Shown: in pieces, positions 1 to 10,676 of the stretch
Numbering within the stretch: the first letter of the stretch is position 1
Layout of the letters: every line of letters starts with the position of its first letter
Source: Diorhabda sublineata
Lineage: Eukaryota; Arthropoda; Insecta; Coleoptera; Chrysomelidae
Assembly: GCF_026230105.1 (NCBI RefSeq)
Contig: NC_079486.1
Span: 8,804,001 to 8,868,000 of the forward strand
Direction of reading: 5' to 3'
Length of the DNA stretch: 64,000 bases
Program-made: the position numbers and the translations under genes
Notes under the pieces: generated by a model
What the model was told of the DNA's origin: nothing
Seen by the model: the letters and a program-made list of their open reading frames with translations, nothing else
Databases searched by the model: none

Positions 1-522
1 AGATATTTAAAAGGAACAGTTAATATGCATTTAAAATTTGAAAGAAAAAATAATGAAAGTTTGTTTGAGTGTTATGTGGATTCTGATTGGGAAAGTGAAG
101 TGGTAGATAGAAAATCAGTGTCAGGATATTTAATTAAATTATTTGGTAATATAGTGATGTGGGTAACAAGAAAACAAAATTGTGTGACTCTTTCAAGCTC
201 AGAAGCTGAGTTAGTGGCATTATGTTCCGCAGTACAAGATTGCTTATGGTTTAAGAAATTATTGTTTGATATGAAAGTCAATATTCAAAATTTTAAAATA
301 TATGAGGACAATCAAGGATGTATAGCTTTGATAAAAAATCCCGAAAATAACAAACGTGTAAAACATATAGATATAAAATACAACTTTGTGTGTGACATTT
401 TAAATACAAAGAAAATGGAATTAACTTTTATTGGAACTAAAAATCAAGTAGCAGACATTTTAACAAAGGGGCTCCACAAAAGACAGTTTTATAAGAATAG
501 AGATTATTTAAATTTATGTTAA
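1..522 (+). CDS. Ty1/copia pol C-terminus, RNase H domain (5' end outside window)
   Basis: This is the last 173 codons of a copia-type polyprotein. The frame is open from base 1, starting RYLKGTVN, the usual link between reverse transcriptase and RNase H; the ATG at 25 is only an internal methionine. RNase H landmarks are YVDSDW (acidic residue of the active site), SSSEAELVAL, YEDNQGCIAL, KHIDIKYNF and the terminal ADILTKGL motif. It ends with a TAA, followed about 75 bp later by a purine tract and an LTR, as expected for the 3' end of an element. The domain itself has no stop or frameshift, so this copy looks younger than the Copia-A copies further right. It is a different family: its LTR and protein sequence differ from those at 41-45 kb. 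Whether the rest of the element is intact cannot be seen. Confidence 0.93.
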   Translation, partial: RYLKGTVNMHLKFERKNNESLFECYVDSDWESEVVDRKSVSGYLIKLFGNIVMWVTRKQNCVTLSSSEAELVALCSAVQDCLWFKKLLFDMKVNIQNFKIYEDNQGCIALIKNPENNKRVKHIDIKYNFVCDILNTKKMELTFIGTKNQVADILTKGLHKRQFYKNRDYLNLC

Positions 523-595
523 GATATTTTGTTTATTATTAATGTTAATAAAAGAAAAAAATCAAAATATAATATTTGAAATTTCATAGAAAAGT

Positions 596-607
596 ATTAA
601 GAGAGGG
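596..607 (+). other. Polypurine tract of the left-edge copia element
   Basis: The purine-rich run AAGAGAGGG lies directly before the TG that starts the LTR. It would prime plus-strand DNA synthesis during reverse transcription. Confidence 0.7.
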
Positions 608-858
608 TGTTAAAAATAATACTTTTCTGGTTTGTGTTTAATAATATAGGTATTAGTTTTTTTACTTTCTGGCCTACTGTTAAGATATATGAAAATAAAA
701 AAAGAAGAAGTCAGTTAGTGAGAATCATAGAGAATTATCGAGAATGATTCATTATTAAGGTTAAGATGATATATTAATATGATTTGTATTGTACATGGAG
801 TTGACAAATAAAGGTGTATAAGAAGGAAGACTATAAGTTAATTATTTAAAAAACAACA
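608..858 (+). repeat. 3' LTR of the left-edge copia element
   Basis: A 251-bp segment starts TGTTAAAAATAATAC directly after the polypurine tract and ends AAACAACA, the TG...CA form of copia LTRs. The 5' LTR is outside the window, so the right boundary rests on the terminal CA and the position of the next gene. The LTR ends only 48 bp from the stop codon of the minus-strand gene at 906, so the element probably sits in or just beyond the 3' UTR of that gene. Confidence 0.72.
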
Positions 859-905
859 CTGCCACCCTTCTGTAGAGTTGTCTTTGACTAACAACACTTT
901 TTTTC

Positions 906-1492
906 TTACGGGTTGCCATGCAGCTGCTTTTTCAATTTCTCTGGTGCATGTTTCAACCACACCTTGATGGTATCTTCTATTTCTTTCTGACTGACTAGAG
1001 GGGAGCTTTTTCTTACAGCACCTAAAAATGTTGTTTCAGATTAATAATAAGTATGCACCTACAAGTGAAAACACTTACCAATAATCACATCCTTTACGTT
1101 TAAGTTTTTAAAAGCCTTTTTATCACCTCGTTTGCCACAAAAATTCCAATTAGTTGCAAGAGAATGAGTGAACAAAAAATTTAAAATGCGGTTTGTATGT
1201 CCAGTAAAATCTCTCCCTCCAAAAGTCGATAGATATGCCGACTGGAATCACATAATTTAAATTGTAAAATACATATTAAGTGGTACAGAACACCCACCAA
1301 AGCCAGGCAATTATTTTTTTCACTCAGGTATGTTTCCAATTTGGTAATATCCTCTTGAGAATTCAAAGGAAACTGTACGCCTATATCATCTGGTAAATCT
1401 GTATTACTGGCGTGATTGCCACTGCGATCTTGTTTTCGGATCCACTGCAAAATTTGATTGTTCTGTTCTCTAATGGTCTTCAATAAAGTCAT
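906..1492 (-). CDS. DUF4806-domain protein, three exons
   Basis: Minus-strand gene rebuilt by splicing. Exon 1 is 1298-1492 (or further upstream), intron 1242-1297 (56 bp, GT-AG), exon 2 1079-1241, intron 1022-1078 (57 bp, GTAAGT...TAG), exon 3 906-1021 ending in TAA. The joined frame is open and gives about 157 residues. It carries the DUF4806 pattern in order: QFPLNSQEDITKLETYL, STFGGRDF, LFTHSLATNWNFCGKRG, KKAFKNLNVKDVI and a C-terminal IKVWLKHAPEKLK. DUF4806 is common and multicopy in insect genomes and its biochemical role is not established. The frame stays open to about 1567 without an ATG, so the first exon could begin upstream; the ATG at 1490-1492 is the first usable one. Both introns have good consensus sites and the frame has no lesion, so this is the best candidate for a working host gene in the window. 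Confidence 0.8.
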
Positions 1493-2065
1493 TACAACTT
1501 TTGGTTGCCGTTCGCCATTACGCGCACACGCGTTCACACCAGCAGTCCAGCACGCATGCGCCTGCACGTCTCGTATCGTATCGTGGCATTTCGATTAAAA
1601 ACGCGCCAAAATTAAATCTTGGTCGACAGCCTCGACAGGAATCGATGCTAAAAATAATTGTTTCCTACTAATAAAATAGTTAAATAATTGTTAATTACAA
1701 CATTCTCACTTCATCTTTAAATTCAAATTGCATTTCCACTTAAAACGTCAGTTTAGTATTTTCATTGCTAATTAATGAATTTATATTTATATCCAAATTT
1801 TAGGTAAACAACAATTTAAAATGTACAATTTTTTATAAAGCACGTATAGGGCTTAGTTTTTGTAATAAACTTTCGTTCTAATTTTTTTTATAGTTGATTA
1901 AAAAGCACTTAAAACGACCGAAAACGTACGAAAGACGTCTCTAGACGACGTCAAAATGACATCTGAAATGTCACGTCATATGGACGTCGCTTATTGGTCT
2001 ACGACGTCGCCGACTAATAATGTCCAATAATTGACGTCATTATACCGACGCTGTGCTGCTTGGGA
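1493..2065. other. Upstream region of the DUF4806 gene with a GACGTC cluster
   Basis: Apparently single-copy DNA between the gene and module A1. The part near the gene (1500-1650) is relatively CpG-rich, which would suit a promoter, but no TATA box can be fixed. At 1935-2040 the palindrome GACGTC occurs five times, one of them inside a full CRE-like TGACGTCA at about 2032. Module A1 begins abruptly at 2066. Confidence 0.45.
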
Positions 2066-3879
2066 ATGGCATTACCTCACCCAATTCAAACGAACATGTT
2101 TCTTCAATATTCAACAACTCTAAAATACCTTAGACATGGAGTGCAGTAAACCATTAAGTTGCATTACAATGTATTCCCTAAGCTAAATTTACACTAACCA
2201 AGTCATATGCATACAGGACTTTTCAGGAAAATTCTTCATTACTCATTCAGTTTCATTGGCAGATATAGTGTTGAATTTGTACAAAGTGATGAAATGGGAA
2301 GTGACTTGAAAGTTCTTATTCAAAAACTGGTAAAGACAATAATTTGATGGAAACATGACATTGCTAAGGTTATTTTTTTTCAGACTATTTTGAGATTTTC
2401 AAAGGAAGTCACCTAAAATACTTAACAAAATATATGATTTAATATCAAATATTGATGAGCAACTACTAATTATTTTGATTAAGAGTAAATTTATTAGAAA
2501 AATATTAATATTTAGACAAATATCAACTCACTGGCAACATTTTTCAACAATTCATTGTAAACTACAAGTTACTTATTCTTCACAATTGGGGTGGAGTCTC
2601 TTTAAATCAAACCAATAAAAAATTACTCAATATTTTATTTTCTTACCTCAGAAATATGAATAAAACAAGTAAGATGTGTCAGAACAATACGAGGATCTTT
2701 TCTATCATTTATTTATTGTGCAGAAATACCACAGTTCATTTGAATGATCTTTATCTTGCAATTCCATAAGGTAGGTACTCCAAAACTACTAAAGATCCCC
2801 ATGTGAATCCATCCAAACGCTCCTATTATATCAATCATTATATACAGGTAAATATTTAAAAAAAATGTGTTGTTGGGGACTGTTTTATCAAATTTCCAAA
2901 AATATTTCCTAAATGATAGAATCACTGCAAAAATCTTCAAAGCCGGGTAGATGCTGTTCTCTTGTTGCTACTTCAATAATATAATTCTTTTTTTGTAACT
3001 TGACATTCACAGACGTTACACTACAAATTTCCAGGCCCAGTTCAGATCAAGCTACCGTAGCGAAATTAGTAAATATGTTAGAGTACATACAATTCTTTTT
3101 TATTAGAGGCCATTTTGGTAAATGAGAAATCACGCTGCTTTACCTAAAAATAAATTATTTATAAACTACTTCAATATTGGTGTAGTGCCTATACTTGTTA
3201 TTAAAAAAGATATTCAAACACTTGCCAACACCTTAAAAGCATATTCATCAACATAAAACATTGTGGTGTGTACGTGAGTATTTTTATCAAATTACTTAGT
3301 TAAAGGTGTAGAAAATGTGGAAAATAATTGTACATGCCTACTATAAGAATCAAAATTTTAAAAATTTATACATTTTCAGTCAAAATTTACTTCATTACAT
3401 AAACTACATTCACTTAATCTTCACGTATAAAACTTAAACATAAGTAAGTTTTCCAACTAGATACCAATTCCGTTTCTAACATTATAATGAATTCCGAAGT
3501 TCCTTTGTTTCAAACTTTGGTTTACTTTGACCTTGGCTCTAGTTCTACTAAATTTGGTTAATGGACAATATTTCCCACAATTGATCTAAACAAAGATCAA
3601 GAAAATAATTTTGACGAGAATGTTTATGAAAAAATATAAGCTAGGCAACATTGCTATGTAACTGTATTCATTTATGTTTTTGTTTTATCTAGCATAGAAT
3701 GTTTGAAAGAAATAATATCAAATACTAGTTTTATTTCAATACAAATTTACTGTAGACATGTACCAACAAATCTTCGGGACAAACATATAGGTTTTTAACT
3801 AGGATATGCTTATTTATTATAATCATTAGTCAATTTAAGTCAAAAACAAGATGAAAGTAATGTGAAAACAAAAAACAAA

Positions 3880-4378
3880 GGCTAATAGATTAGCCTGGCC
3901 AGCAACTTCAGTACTTTCATCAAGTTGAAGTGAAAAGTTTGTTTTATTTAAACTGTAATAGTGAATTTGACCGATTTGTTTTTGCTTCCTTCTCAGTGAA
4001 TGAAACTTCAGATTCTAACCTACAGAGTGTTCTGTTCCTTTTTTAGCTATCAATATGAATAGGCGATAAGATGCAAATGTAGCTTGTCTATTTTTCTCAC
4101 CAGAAATTGATGTTTTCGTTATTGAGTTTGACTTTAAGAATTCTTTTTCTTTGTACTGAAAGAAATACATGTTTTTTTTTTGTGAAAAGTCTTTACAGTT
4201 TTGAAGGTTTCATACTCTCATCAGCAAATACTTCGAAACATAAAACACACTGAAGTAGCAGGTTGTCATCTGTGCCAGTAACCACAAAAACCATATTTCA
4301 AATAATCAGCAATGTACTTATGGTTCGGTTTTGCCTTCTTAGGGACTTCTTTTAAAAATTCTAAACTAGCCTAATAAA
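3880..4378 (-). pseudogene. hAT transposase fragment (ZBED5/SCAND3-like), in A1
   Basis: Read on the minus strand, broken frames give DYLKYGF, a CVLC...ESMKPSKL zinc-finger-like stretch and the hallmark QLDESTEVAGQA, in the order found in the N-terminal half of ZBED5/SCAND3-type domesticated or mobile hAT transposases. At least two frameshifts and several stops separate these blocks. The catalytic and dimerisation parts are missing. It is one of five near-identical copies inside the A modules. Confidence 0.7.
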
Positions 4379-4955
4379 AATAAGTTTTGCATTGAAATGT
4401 TTATTATTATAAATTATTAATAAATGAATTTTGTCTTATCACTTGTTTTTAAATAAGTATTTTTAAGGCAATTACCATTTAACCAATCTAATCACTTTGT
4501 ACAAATTAAACATTATATGTGCAAATCGAACTAAACGAGTAATGGAGAACTGTTCTGAAAAGTTTTGATTGTATGTGACTTGGTTGAGATATAGATTATA
4601 AGGGAGACTAGCTAAAACGTTCAAATAAGATGTGAGAATGCTTATCGTTTGAAACGTAAATGAAAATGATTTCTTTCTGAACTTGATTGATACAATCATA
4701 CCTAATTTAGAATTGTATAAGTATGGAGAATTGGAAAATGGAGCCGAAGATACCTCCAATAATGATCTTTAACTCGAATGGATACAATTATGGAATAAAC
4801 GTTTGATTGAATGGAAAAGTGTTGATTATTTCATAAAGTACGCGAGGACAATTTGTGTGCTGCATTTACTACTACCTACTGCTACCACCACACTTACTAT
4901 TATACTGTCTGACGCCGGTTTCGATGTACTCCTCTAGTTTCTATGTGATTTGTAC

Positions 4956-4980
4956 AAAACAAACAAACAAACAAACAAAA
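4956..4980. repeat. (CAAA)n microsatellite
   Basis: Five to six AAAC units in A1. The matching place in A2 (about 16697) has only about two, so the tract has changed length since the modules were copied. Confidence 0.8.
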
Positions 4981-5290
4981 TATTACTATGTATAATTTGA
5001 TATCAAATGGTTATTTGATTGAATTAGTAACTCACTAAAGGTATTGAAGAAAATATGTAATTTGATCCATTTGGTCGAAAGATGCAAAAAACTACAGGAA
5101 GAAGTGATTTATAAGATATCTACTGATTTTGGTATTTGTAATAACTGCAAATTATCAAAGGATTATTTCTTAAAGGAAAGATTATCATTACTCTGACTGA
5201 ATTAGAACAACTCTAAAATTCAGTGGTAAGTTCAATAATTACTCATCTTGTACTGGATACTGTGAACAATTTGAAATTATTATTATAATT

Positions 5291-5672
5291 ATTTTCTAGT
5301 TTATGCTCTTTGAAAAATAGCGAATGAATGCTCTCAAATTTTTTCGATAATAATATAATGGATCGTATAGAACTGCTTTTGTTACTTGCCATTTTTCTTG
5401 ATTAAAAAATTTCTTATAATTAAAAATCACATTGTTAACAGAAGTTAATTTGTAATTAGAATTTTCTCTATATAGAAAAATTGTTTCTGATTTTGTATAA
5501 TAGTGCTCGTTTCTATAATTGATCTTCACACAAATGTTTTTGTAATCCATTTACTTAACACACTTTATCTGTCTTGATTGAACTTCTCAGTGAATATGTA
5601 ACTAAATCAAAATAATTATTGAAAATTGTGAAGTTATTTTGGTTTTCTAGAAAATCCCAGTGTGACAGATTT
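5291..5672 (-). other. 3' flank of the Copia-A insertion, with a conserved 84-codon frame
   Basis: This segment lies next to the 3' LTR of every Copia-A copy and also at the empty site (46414 onward). On the minus strand it has an open frame at 5296-5550 beginning MDYKNICVKINYR. Copies are at 16971-17252, 45575-45793 and 46551-46832; a deletion of about 28 bp after VIFNYKK distinguishes the 17 kb and 46.5 kb copies from the 5.3 and 45.6 kb copies and changes the frame downstream. I do not recognise the product and it may not be coding. Confidence 0.5.
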
Positions 5673-5868
5673 TGTTGTAATATTCGTTTCTTCTATAGTA
5701 TAAATAAAAGAAATTTATACAGGTTCTTCTATACTTTTATTATATTAGAAGTAAAACTACACAAAATGACTTGAATCTGAAAGTAACCATTTTTTTTATC
5801 TTTTCTTGACATAATAATGATCCTTGCCAACTTAATTGCTGGGTTACGTTCAGTAATTTTTTACAACA
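5673..5868 (-). repeat. 3' LTR of left Copia-A
   Basis: 196 bp, TGTTGTAA...TTACAACA when read on the plus strand. It is followed inward by the reverse complement of the polypurine tract (CTACCCCTTAAACC). It has a short GAAAAGAT-type insertion relative to both 5' LTRs. Confidence 0.9.
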
Positions 5869-5887
5869 CTACCCCTTAAACCAGCAA

Positions 5888-8800
5888 TTAATTTAGACCA
5901 ATATTTTTAGTACAAAAAATATGCTTGGGATTATGCAGCCCTTTTGTTAAAAGATCTGCTACCATTTTTTCAGTAGGCATGTATTTAATTTCAACCAAAT
6001 TTTTTTTTCAATTACTTCCCTTACAAAATGGTACTTAGTGTCTATATGTTTAGTTTTGTTATGGTAAACAGGGTTTTTTAACAATTTTTGTGCACTTTGG
6101 CTGCCATTGGAAAGAATTACGGGCTTAGTCTCACAAAACTCATTTAAAAAACCACAAACAAATATGGCTTCAATTTTAAACCGACTTCAATAGGAGTCAA
6201 AACAGTTTTAGCATCACCTAACTTGAAACGCTCTAATAATTCTAAAATATAGTTCCTCTGATTAACTTTAATCATATTGTTTTGTTTGTCAAAATCAATA
6301 TTTAAACCTAAAAAATATTTGATTAGCCCCAAGTCTTTAATTTTAAATTGTTTTGACAATTCCTGTTTGAAGTTGGTTTTAAAAACTGAGGAATTTGAAC
6401 AAATTAAAAAATCATCAACATAAAGGGCCACTAGAATTATAAATTTGTCCTTGTTTTGGAAAAATATACATGGTTCAAAACTTGATTGCTGAAAACCTAA
6501 GTCTTTTAAGACATTTTTTACTTTAATATTCCAAATTCTGGAGGATTGTTTTAATCCATATATAGCCTTTTTTAATAAACATACTTTATTTTCATTATTT
6601 TTTAGAATAAACCCCTCAGGTTGCACCATGTAAATTTCTTCATCCAAGTTTCCGTTTAAAAATGCAGTTTCTACGTCTAAGTGGTCAATATCTAAACTTA
6701 ATTCTACAGATAAAGCAAACAATATTCTTATTGTAGAGTATCTAACTACAGGTGAAAAAGTTTCAAAATAATCTATACCAAAGGTTTGTGTGAAACCCTT
6801 TGCAACTAGCCGTGCTTTATATCGTATTTCATTATTTGAATTCCTTTTTAAACAAAACACCCACTTATTTTGCACAACATTTCTGTTTGATGGACGGTCT
6901 ACTAAAATCCATGCCTCATTTTTCATTAATGATTCGTACTCTCGTTCCATTGCTTTTTCCCAATTTCTTCTGTCACTTCTTGACATCGCTTCATCTACGG
7001 TCTTTGGATCTTGCATTTCATTATAAGTTTCCTTATTCATCACATTGTATGAAATGTAACCTTCATAATTTCTTTTCTTTGACACCCTTCCTGATCTGGT
7101 TACAATTTCTTGATCATTAATTTCCTCAAAGTTTTCACCTCCAGTTTCTTCTGGAATTTCATTTTCTTCTTCATTGATATTATTATTTGATCCTCCACCT
7201 TCTTCATTTATGTCACTATCATCCACTCCAGGTTTAGTTTTTGTTTGTAGGTCAACAGTAATTGCTGAATCAGGATCTGAGTTGCTAGTTTCAGCCTTAC
7301 AATTATTTATATTTTTAAAAGGTTGATTCAGAAATTCATTAAATTTTACTATTTTCACTGTATCCCACTATAATACCTACTTTTGCTCTTTTCTCTAGTT
7401 TAGATCTTTTTTCTTTTGGAATGTAAACAAAAGCCTGAGAACCAAATGTAATGAAATATGATAAATCAGGTTTCTTTCCAATCCATAACTCATAAGGTGT
7501 CTTTTCTTCACTTTTAGTATGTAGTCTATTAGAAATGTAGTTAGCAGTTGTTACTGCTTCCCCCAATATTTATGGGGTAAGTTAGTATCTAATAACATAC
7601 ACTTGCCGATTCCATCAATGTTCTATTTTTCCTCTCCAACACACCATTTTGCTCTGGACAATATGGTGCAGTCGACTGAAAGCTTATACCAAAACTTTTT
7701 AGTAGCTTCTGCACAGCTACCCCTGTATATTCCCCTCCATTATCACTTCTAAATGTTTTTGGATAGACCCCAAAAATATTTTTGACTTCTAGAATGAATT
7801 CCTTTAGTTTAATATATACTTCATCTTTAGATTCTAATAAATAAAGTGTGGTATATCTTGAAAAATCATCAGTTAAAGTCAAATAATATTTCTTTTTACC
7901 AACAGTAGGGGTTCTCATAGGTCCACATATATCACTATGGATTATATCAAGAACTTTAAACGTCTACTTTCTGATTTTTTAGGAAAAGATTTCCTCATTA
8001 ATTTACCTTCAATACAAGTGACTCATTGTTTTTTCTGACCACAATCATTTATTTTTATGCCAATAGCTAAATCTTTACTTACTATCATTTTTATATCATC
8101 CGGGCTTCTGTGACCTAAACGTCTATGCCATGTATGTATATAATTATTCATTTCTTCACACGTTTTTACAATATTTACTTTTTCTGAAAACGTGTTTAAT
8201 TTATATAAACCATTACAGTATTTTCCTGTGGCTATAATAGAATTATTAATTTCTATATAACAATTACAATCATCAAACTTTATGTTATAACCAGCTTTTG
8301 TAATTTTAGACACCAATAACAGATTATTGCTTAGCTCAGGTACAAATAAAACATCTTTAAATTTTAAACTTATGCATTTACCTGAAATTTCTGTTTTTAC
8401 TAAAATATCACCTTTACCTTTGACTTGCATTTCCTGTCCATTTGCAACTATAATTTTATTTAACTTTGAATAGTCCAATTTAATAAATAATTCTGGATTA
8501 TTTGACCTGTGACTTGTAGCCCCTGAATCAATATACCATTCTAGATTATTTTTACTGTTACCGGAAACATTGAAACAAAAAACTGAGTCAGACAACTCAT
8601 CACCTTCAACAGTTACTTTGGCATGTTGCTTTCCCTTATTTCTGTCTTTCTTCATGAAAAAACAATCTTTTTTGTAGTGACCTTTTCTATGACAATAATA
8701 ACATTCTATTTTTTCTTTCATCTTCTTCGAAAACTTTTTATTTGTGTTTAATGCCGTCTCCGTTGAACTGGTATCTTCTTTTCTTTTATACTCATCCATT

Positions 8801-9330
8801 AGTTTTCCCTTTACATATTCAAGAGTCAATTCATCATCTGGCCCAGCATCTAATGCTGTTACTAATGTGAAATAACTTTCTGGCAATCCACCTAACAATA
8901 ATGCAGCTACATGGAAATACTTAATAGTCTCACCAACTCCTCGTAGTCTTTCAACTAATTCTAGTATTTCTTTAATGTATTCATGCATTGGTTTATTTTC
9001 AAGTCTAGACTGATACAGCTTCCTCAATAAATACAACTTGTTACGTAAATTATTTCTTTCATGTACCTTTTGCAGTTCATTCCACATTTCTTTCGCATTC
9101 TTGCATTTATAAATGTGTGCTATCTGATTGTCTTCGATACTTAATGAAATTGTAGATTGTGCTTTTTCATCTTTACGTTTCCATTCAACAGATGGTTTAT
9201 TTGGTATTGCCTCTTCTACAACAGACCAATTTCCTTCTCGTGTAAGCAACATTTTAATTCTAAATTTCCAATTTTGATAATTGTTGTTGTCTAATCTGGC
9301 GAAAGTAAACTTTACACTTTCAGATTCCAT
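5888..9330 (-). pseudogene. Copia-A gag-pol, left copy, inactivated
   Basis: Starts at ATG 9330 (MESESVKFTF). Domains in order: copia Gag, CCHC zinc knuckle CYYCHRKGHYKKDC, protease WYIDSGATSH, pre-integrase HTWHRRLGH, integrase with SDICGP and SDNGGEY, reverse transcriptase with YVDDFLI, and only the C-terminal end of RNase H. Lesions seen against the right copy: a TGT-to-TGA stop after GQKKQ (about 8026), a 1-bp loss near 7963, another 1-bp loss near 7604 that removes SARCM and breaks the integrase frame, a deletion of about 57 bp near 7350, and the family-wide RNase H deletion near 6180. The zinc knuckle and protease lie within the uninterrupted first 435 codons. Confidence 0.92.
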
Positions 9331-9446
9331 TTCTGCTTTTAATTTGCTTTACAAGCCAAGCCGGCACGCCTTATTTTTTAGGTTAGCTTTTATACTTTAC
9401 CTTGAAATTCACTGAAGCTTATTAAATCTGGCCTGGGCCCATAATC

Positions 9447-9635
9447 TGTTGTAATATTCGTTTCTTCTATAGTATAAATAAAAGAAATTTATACAGGTTC
9501 TTCTATACTTTTATTATATTAGAAGTAAAACTACACAAAATGACTTGAATCTGAAAAGTAACCATTTTTATTTTGACATCATAATCATCCTTGCCAACTT
9601 AATTGCTGGGTTACGCTCAGTAATTTTTTACAACA
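9447..9635 (-). repeat. 5' LTR of left Copia-A
   Basis: 189 bp. It shares GCGTAACCC and the absence of the GAAAAGAT insertion with the 5' LTR of the right copy (41442-41630), and differs from its own 3' LTR at these places. This indicates that the LTRs diverged before the whole element was duplicated. Confidence 0.9.
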
Positions 9636-10569
9636 GATTTTGTATAGAAATTTTAAAACTTTGACTTATATTTTGTATTGATTGATGTCTTATACTTTGT
9701 TATTTCAAACTAAAACTATTTAGATGATGTTTCTGTTTGCCAATGAACAAGAGAATTGTTCAGAAAATGGGAAAGTTTTTTAGTTCCATAAAAGGTTATT
9801 AGTTTTTCAACTAAAAATATTCAGACAATTTATAAAACAAAATATGTTCCAGTCTCAACAACTAGGCCACGTAAGGATTCAGATTCCTATATCAAAATGA
9901 ATCATTTATTGAGATCTCTCTGTGGTAAAGCATTGTCGGTCGAATATAAAATCACCCTGTATTTAATGAGTTATATTTAGATTATGTAAATTCCAAAGAT
10001 AATAATAATCTTTCTGTATTTACTCAACCCCTAAACAGAACTAAATTTGTTTATTTCAAAGAAGATCTGTGTATATTTTAGGATTTAGCTTTACTTCGTT
10101 TATTTTATATGTATGTTTTAATACAATTTCATTGTTGTTCTATTTTATACTGTTCACTCCTTTATTGTATGAGCAGCTTGAAATTGTTGTCACTATCGAC
10201 TTGGGCTCCCCTGTGGTGGTTATTCCGAAACCCGATTGGAGTGTCCCACATACTTTTTCAAGCTGGATCCATATTAAGCATATTTGCTTTCGAAAGTATA
10301 CCAGCGGGGCAGTGTCATTCAAACTATTACCAACCATAGAGGCATGTATAGGATGAACCGATTGAGTATCGGTATAATAACAGCTCCTTCTGTAATGTTG
10401 ATGAGGTGAGTGAGAACTGTATCCCAGACTACTCTAATTTCTCTAATCTCTATTTGTTTCCCCTGTTATATGTGAATTTTATTTTTTTATTTAAGGATAA
10501 GGCTGAAACTGTTGAAATTAGGCATAAAAAATGATTTGCATAAAATTAATAAAAAAAAAATGATTTTAT
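9636..10569. other. 5' flank of Copia-A, 3' of the ZCWPW1-like gene
   Basis: Non-coding DNA between the element and the gene. It is repeated inverted at 40500-41441 and in part at 45826-46408. About 9660-9780 recurs at 29520-29660 and 63850-64000. Frames such as 10140-10337 (minus) are conserved between arms but match no family I know. The motif ATCACCCTGTAT at about 9951 recurs in both introns of the ZCWPW1-like pair. Confidence 0.55.
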
Positions 10570-10576
10570 AACAAAC

Positions 10577-10582
10577 TTTATT
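10577..10582 (-). promoter_or_regulatory. Polyadenylation signal AATAAA of the left ZCWPW1-like gene
   Basis: AATAAA on the minus strand about 95 bp beyond the stop codon at 10677. It is conserved in the right copy. Confidence 0.7.
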
Positions 10583-10676
10583 GAGAAAATTAACAAATTT
10601 TTATCAAAAATTAGAACGAACATTTTTCCTTCAAATCACGACGCCATCACTCAAAAGTATCTTTCTGCTATTCTCC

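Larger units (their letters stand above)
2066..5290 (-). repeat. Repeat module A, copy A1
   Basis: Non-coding repeat, antisense relative to copies A3, A4 and A5. It starts with AATGGCATTACCTCACCC and is nearly identical to 13636-17290 and to the reverse complements of 46860-50165 and 56658-59960. It holds an hAT-like remnant (3880-4378), a short trace of a copia linker (about 3835-3880), and a piece resembling a recurrent coding exon (4590-4790, minus). Short open frames inside it, such as the 75-residue one at 2713-2940, recur unchanged in A2 (14282-14509) but match nothing I recognise. Confidence 0.8.
5673..9635 (-). mobile_element. Copia-A element, left full-length copy
   Basis: A complete LTR-to-LTR Ty1/copia element on the minus strand, flanked on both sides by GATTT (AAATC on the element strand), a 5-bp target duplication. 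LTRs are at 5673-5868 and 9447-9635. The primer binding site (reverse complement of about 9433-9444) reads TTATGGGCCCAG, complementary to the anticodon region of initiator tRNA-Met, as in Drosophila copia. The copy at 41442-45452 has the same flanks and target duplication, so the two are one insertion that was later duplicated. Its pol is broken in several places and cannot make a polyprotein. Confidence 0.93.

Noticed and set aside
2713..2940. Open frame of 75 codons, identical at 14282-14509, possible membrane peptide
   Set aside because: Short, hydrophobic and AT-driven; the copies at 23030, 49300 and 59070 are not kept as a frame.
4472..4759. Open frame of 95 codons, identical at 16212-16499
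   Set aside because: Identity reflects recent duplication of module A. The matching sequence in other copies is broken, and another frame shows the ELYKY-type pattern instead.
9945..9965. ATCACCCTGTAT motifs (also near 11172, 11323, 39670, 39855, 41094, 46070) as transposon ends
   Set aside because: The motif is common at the edges of several insect repeats, but here no pair of ends with a target duplication could be drawn around it.
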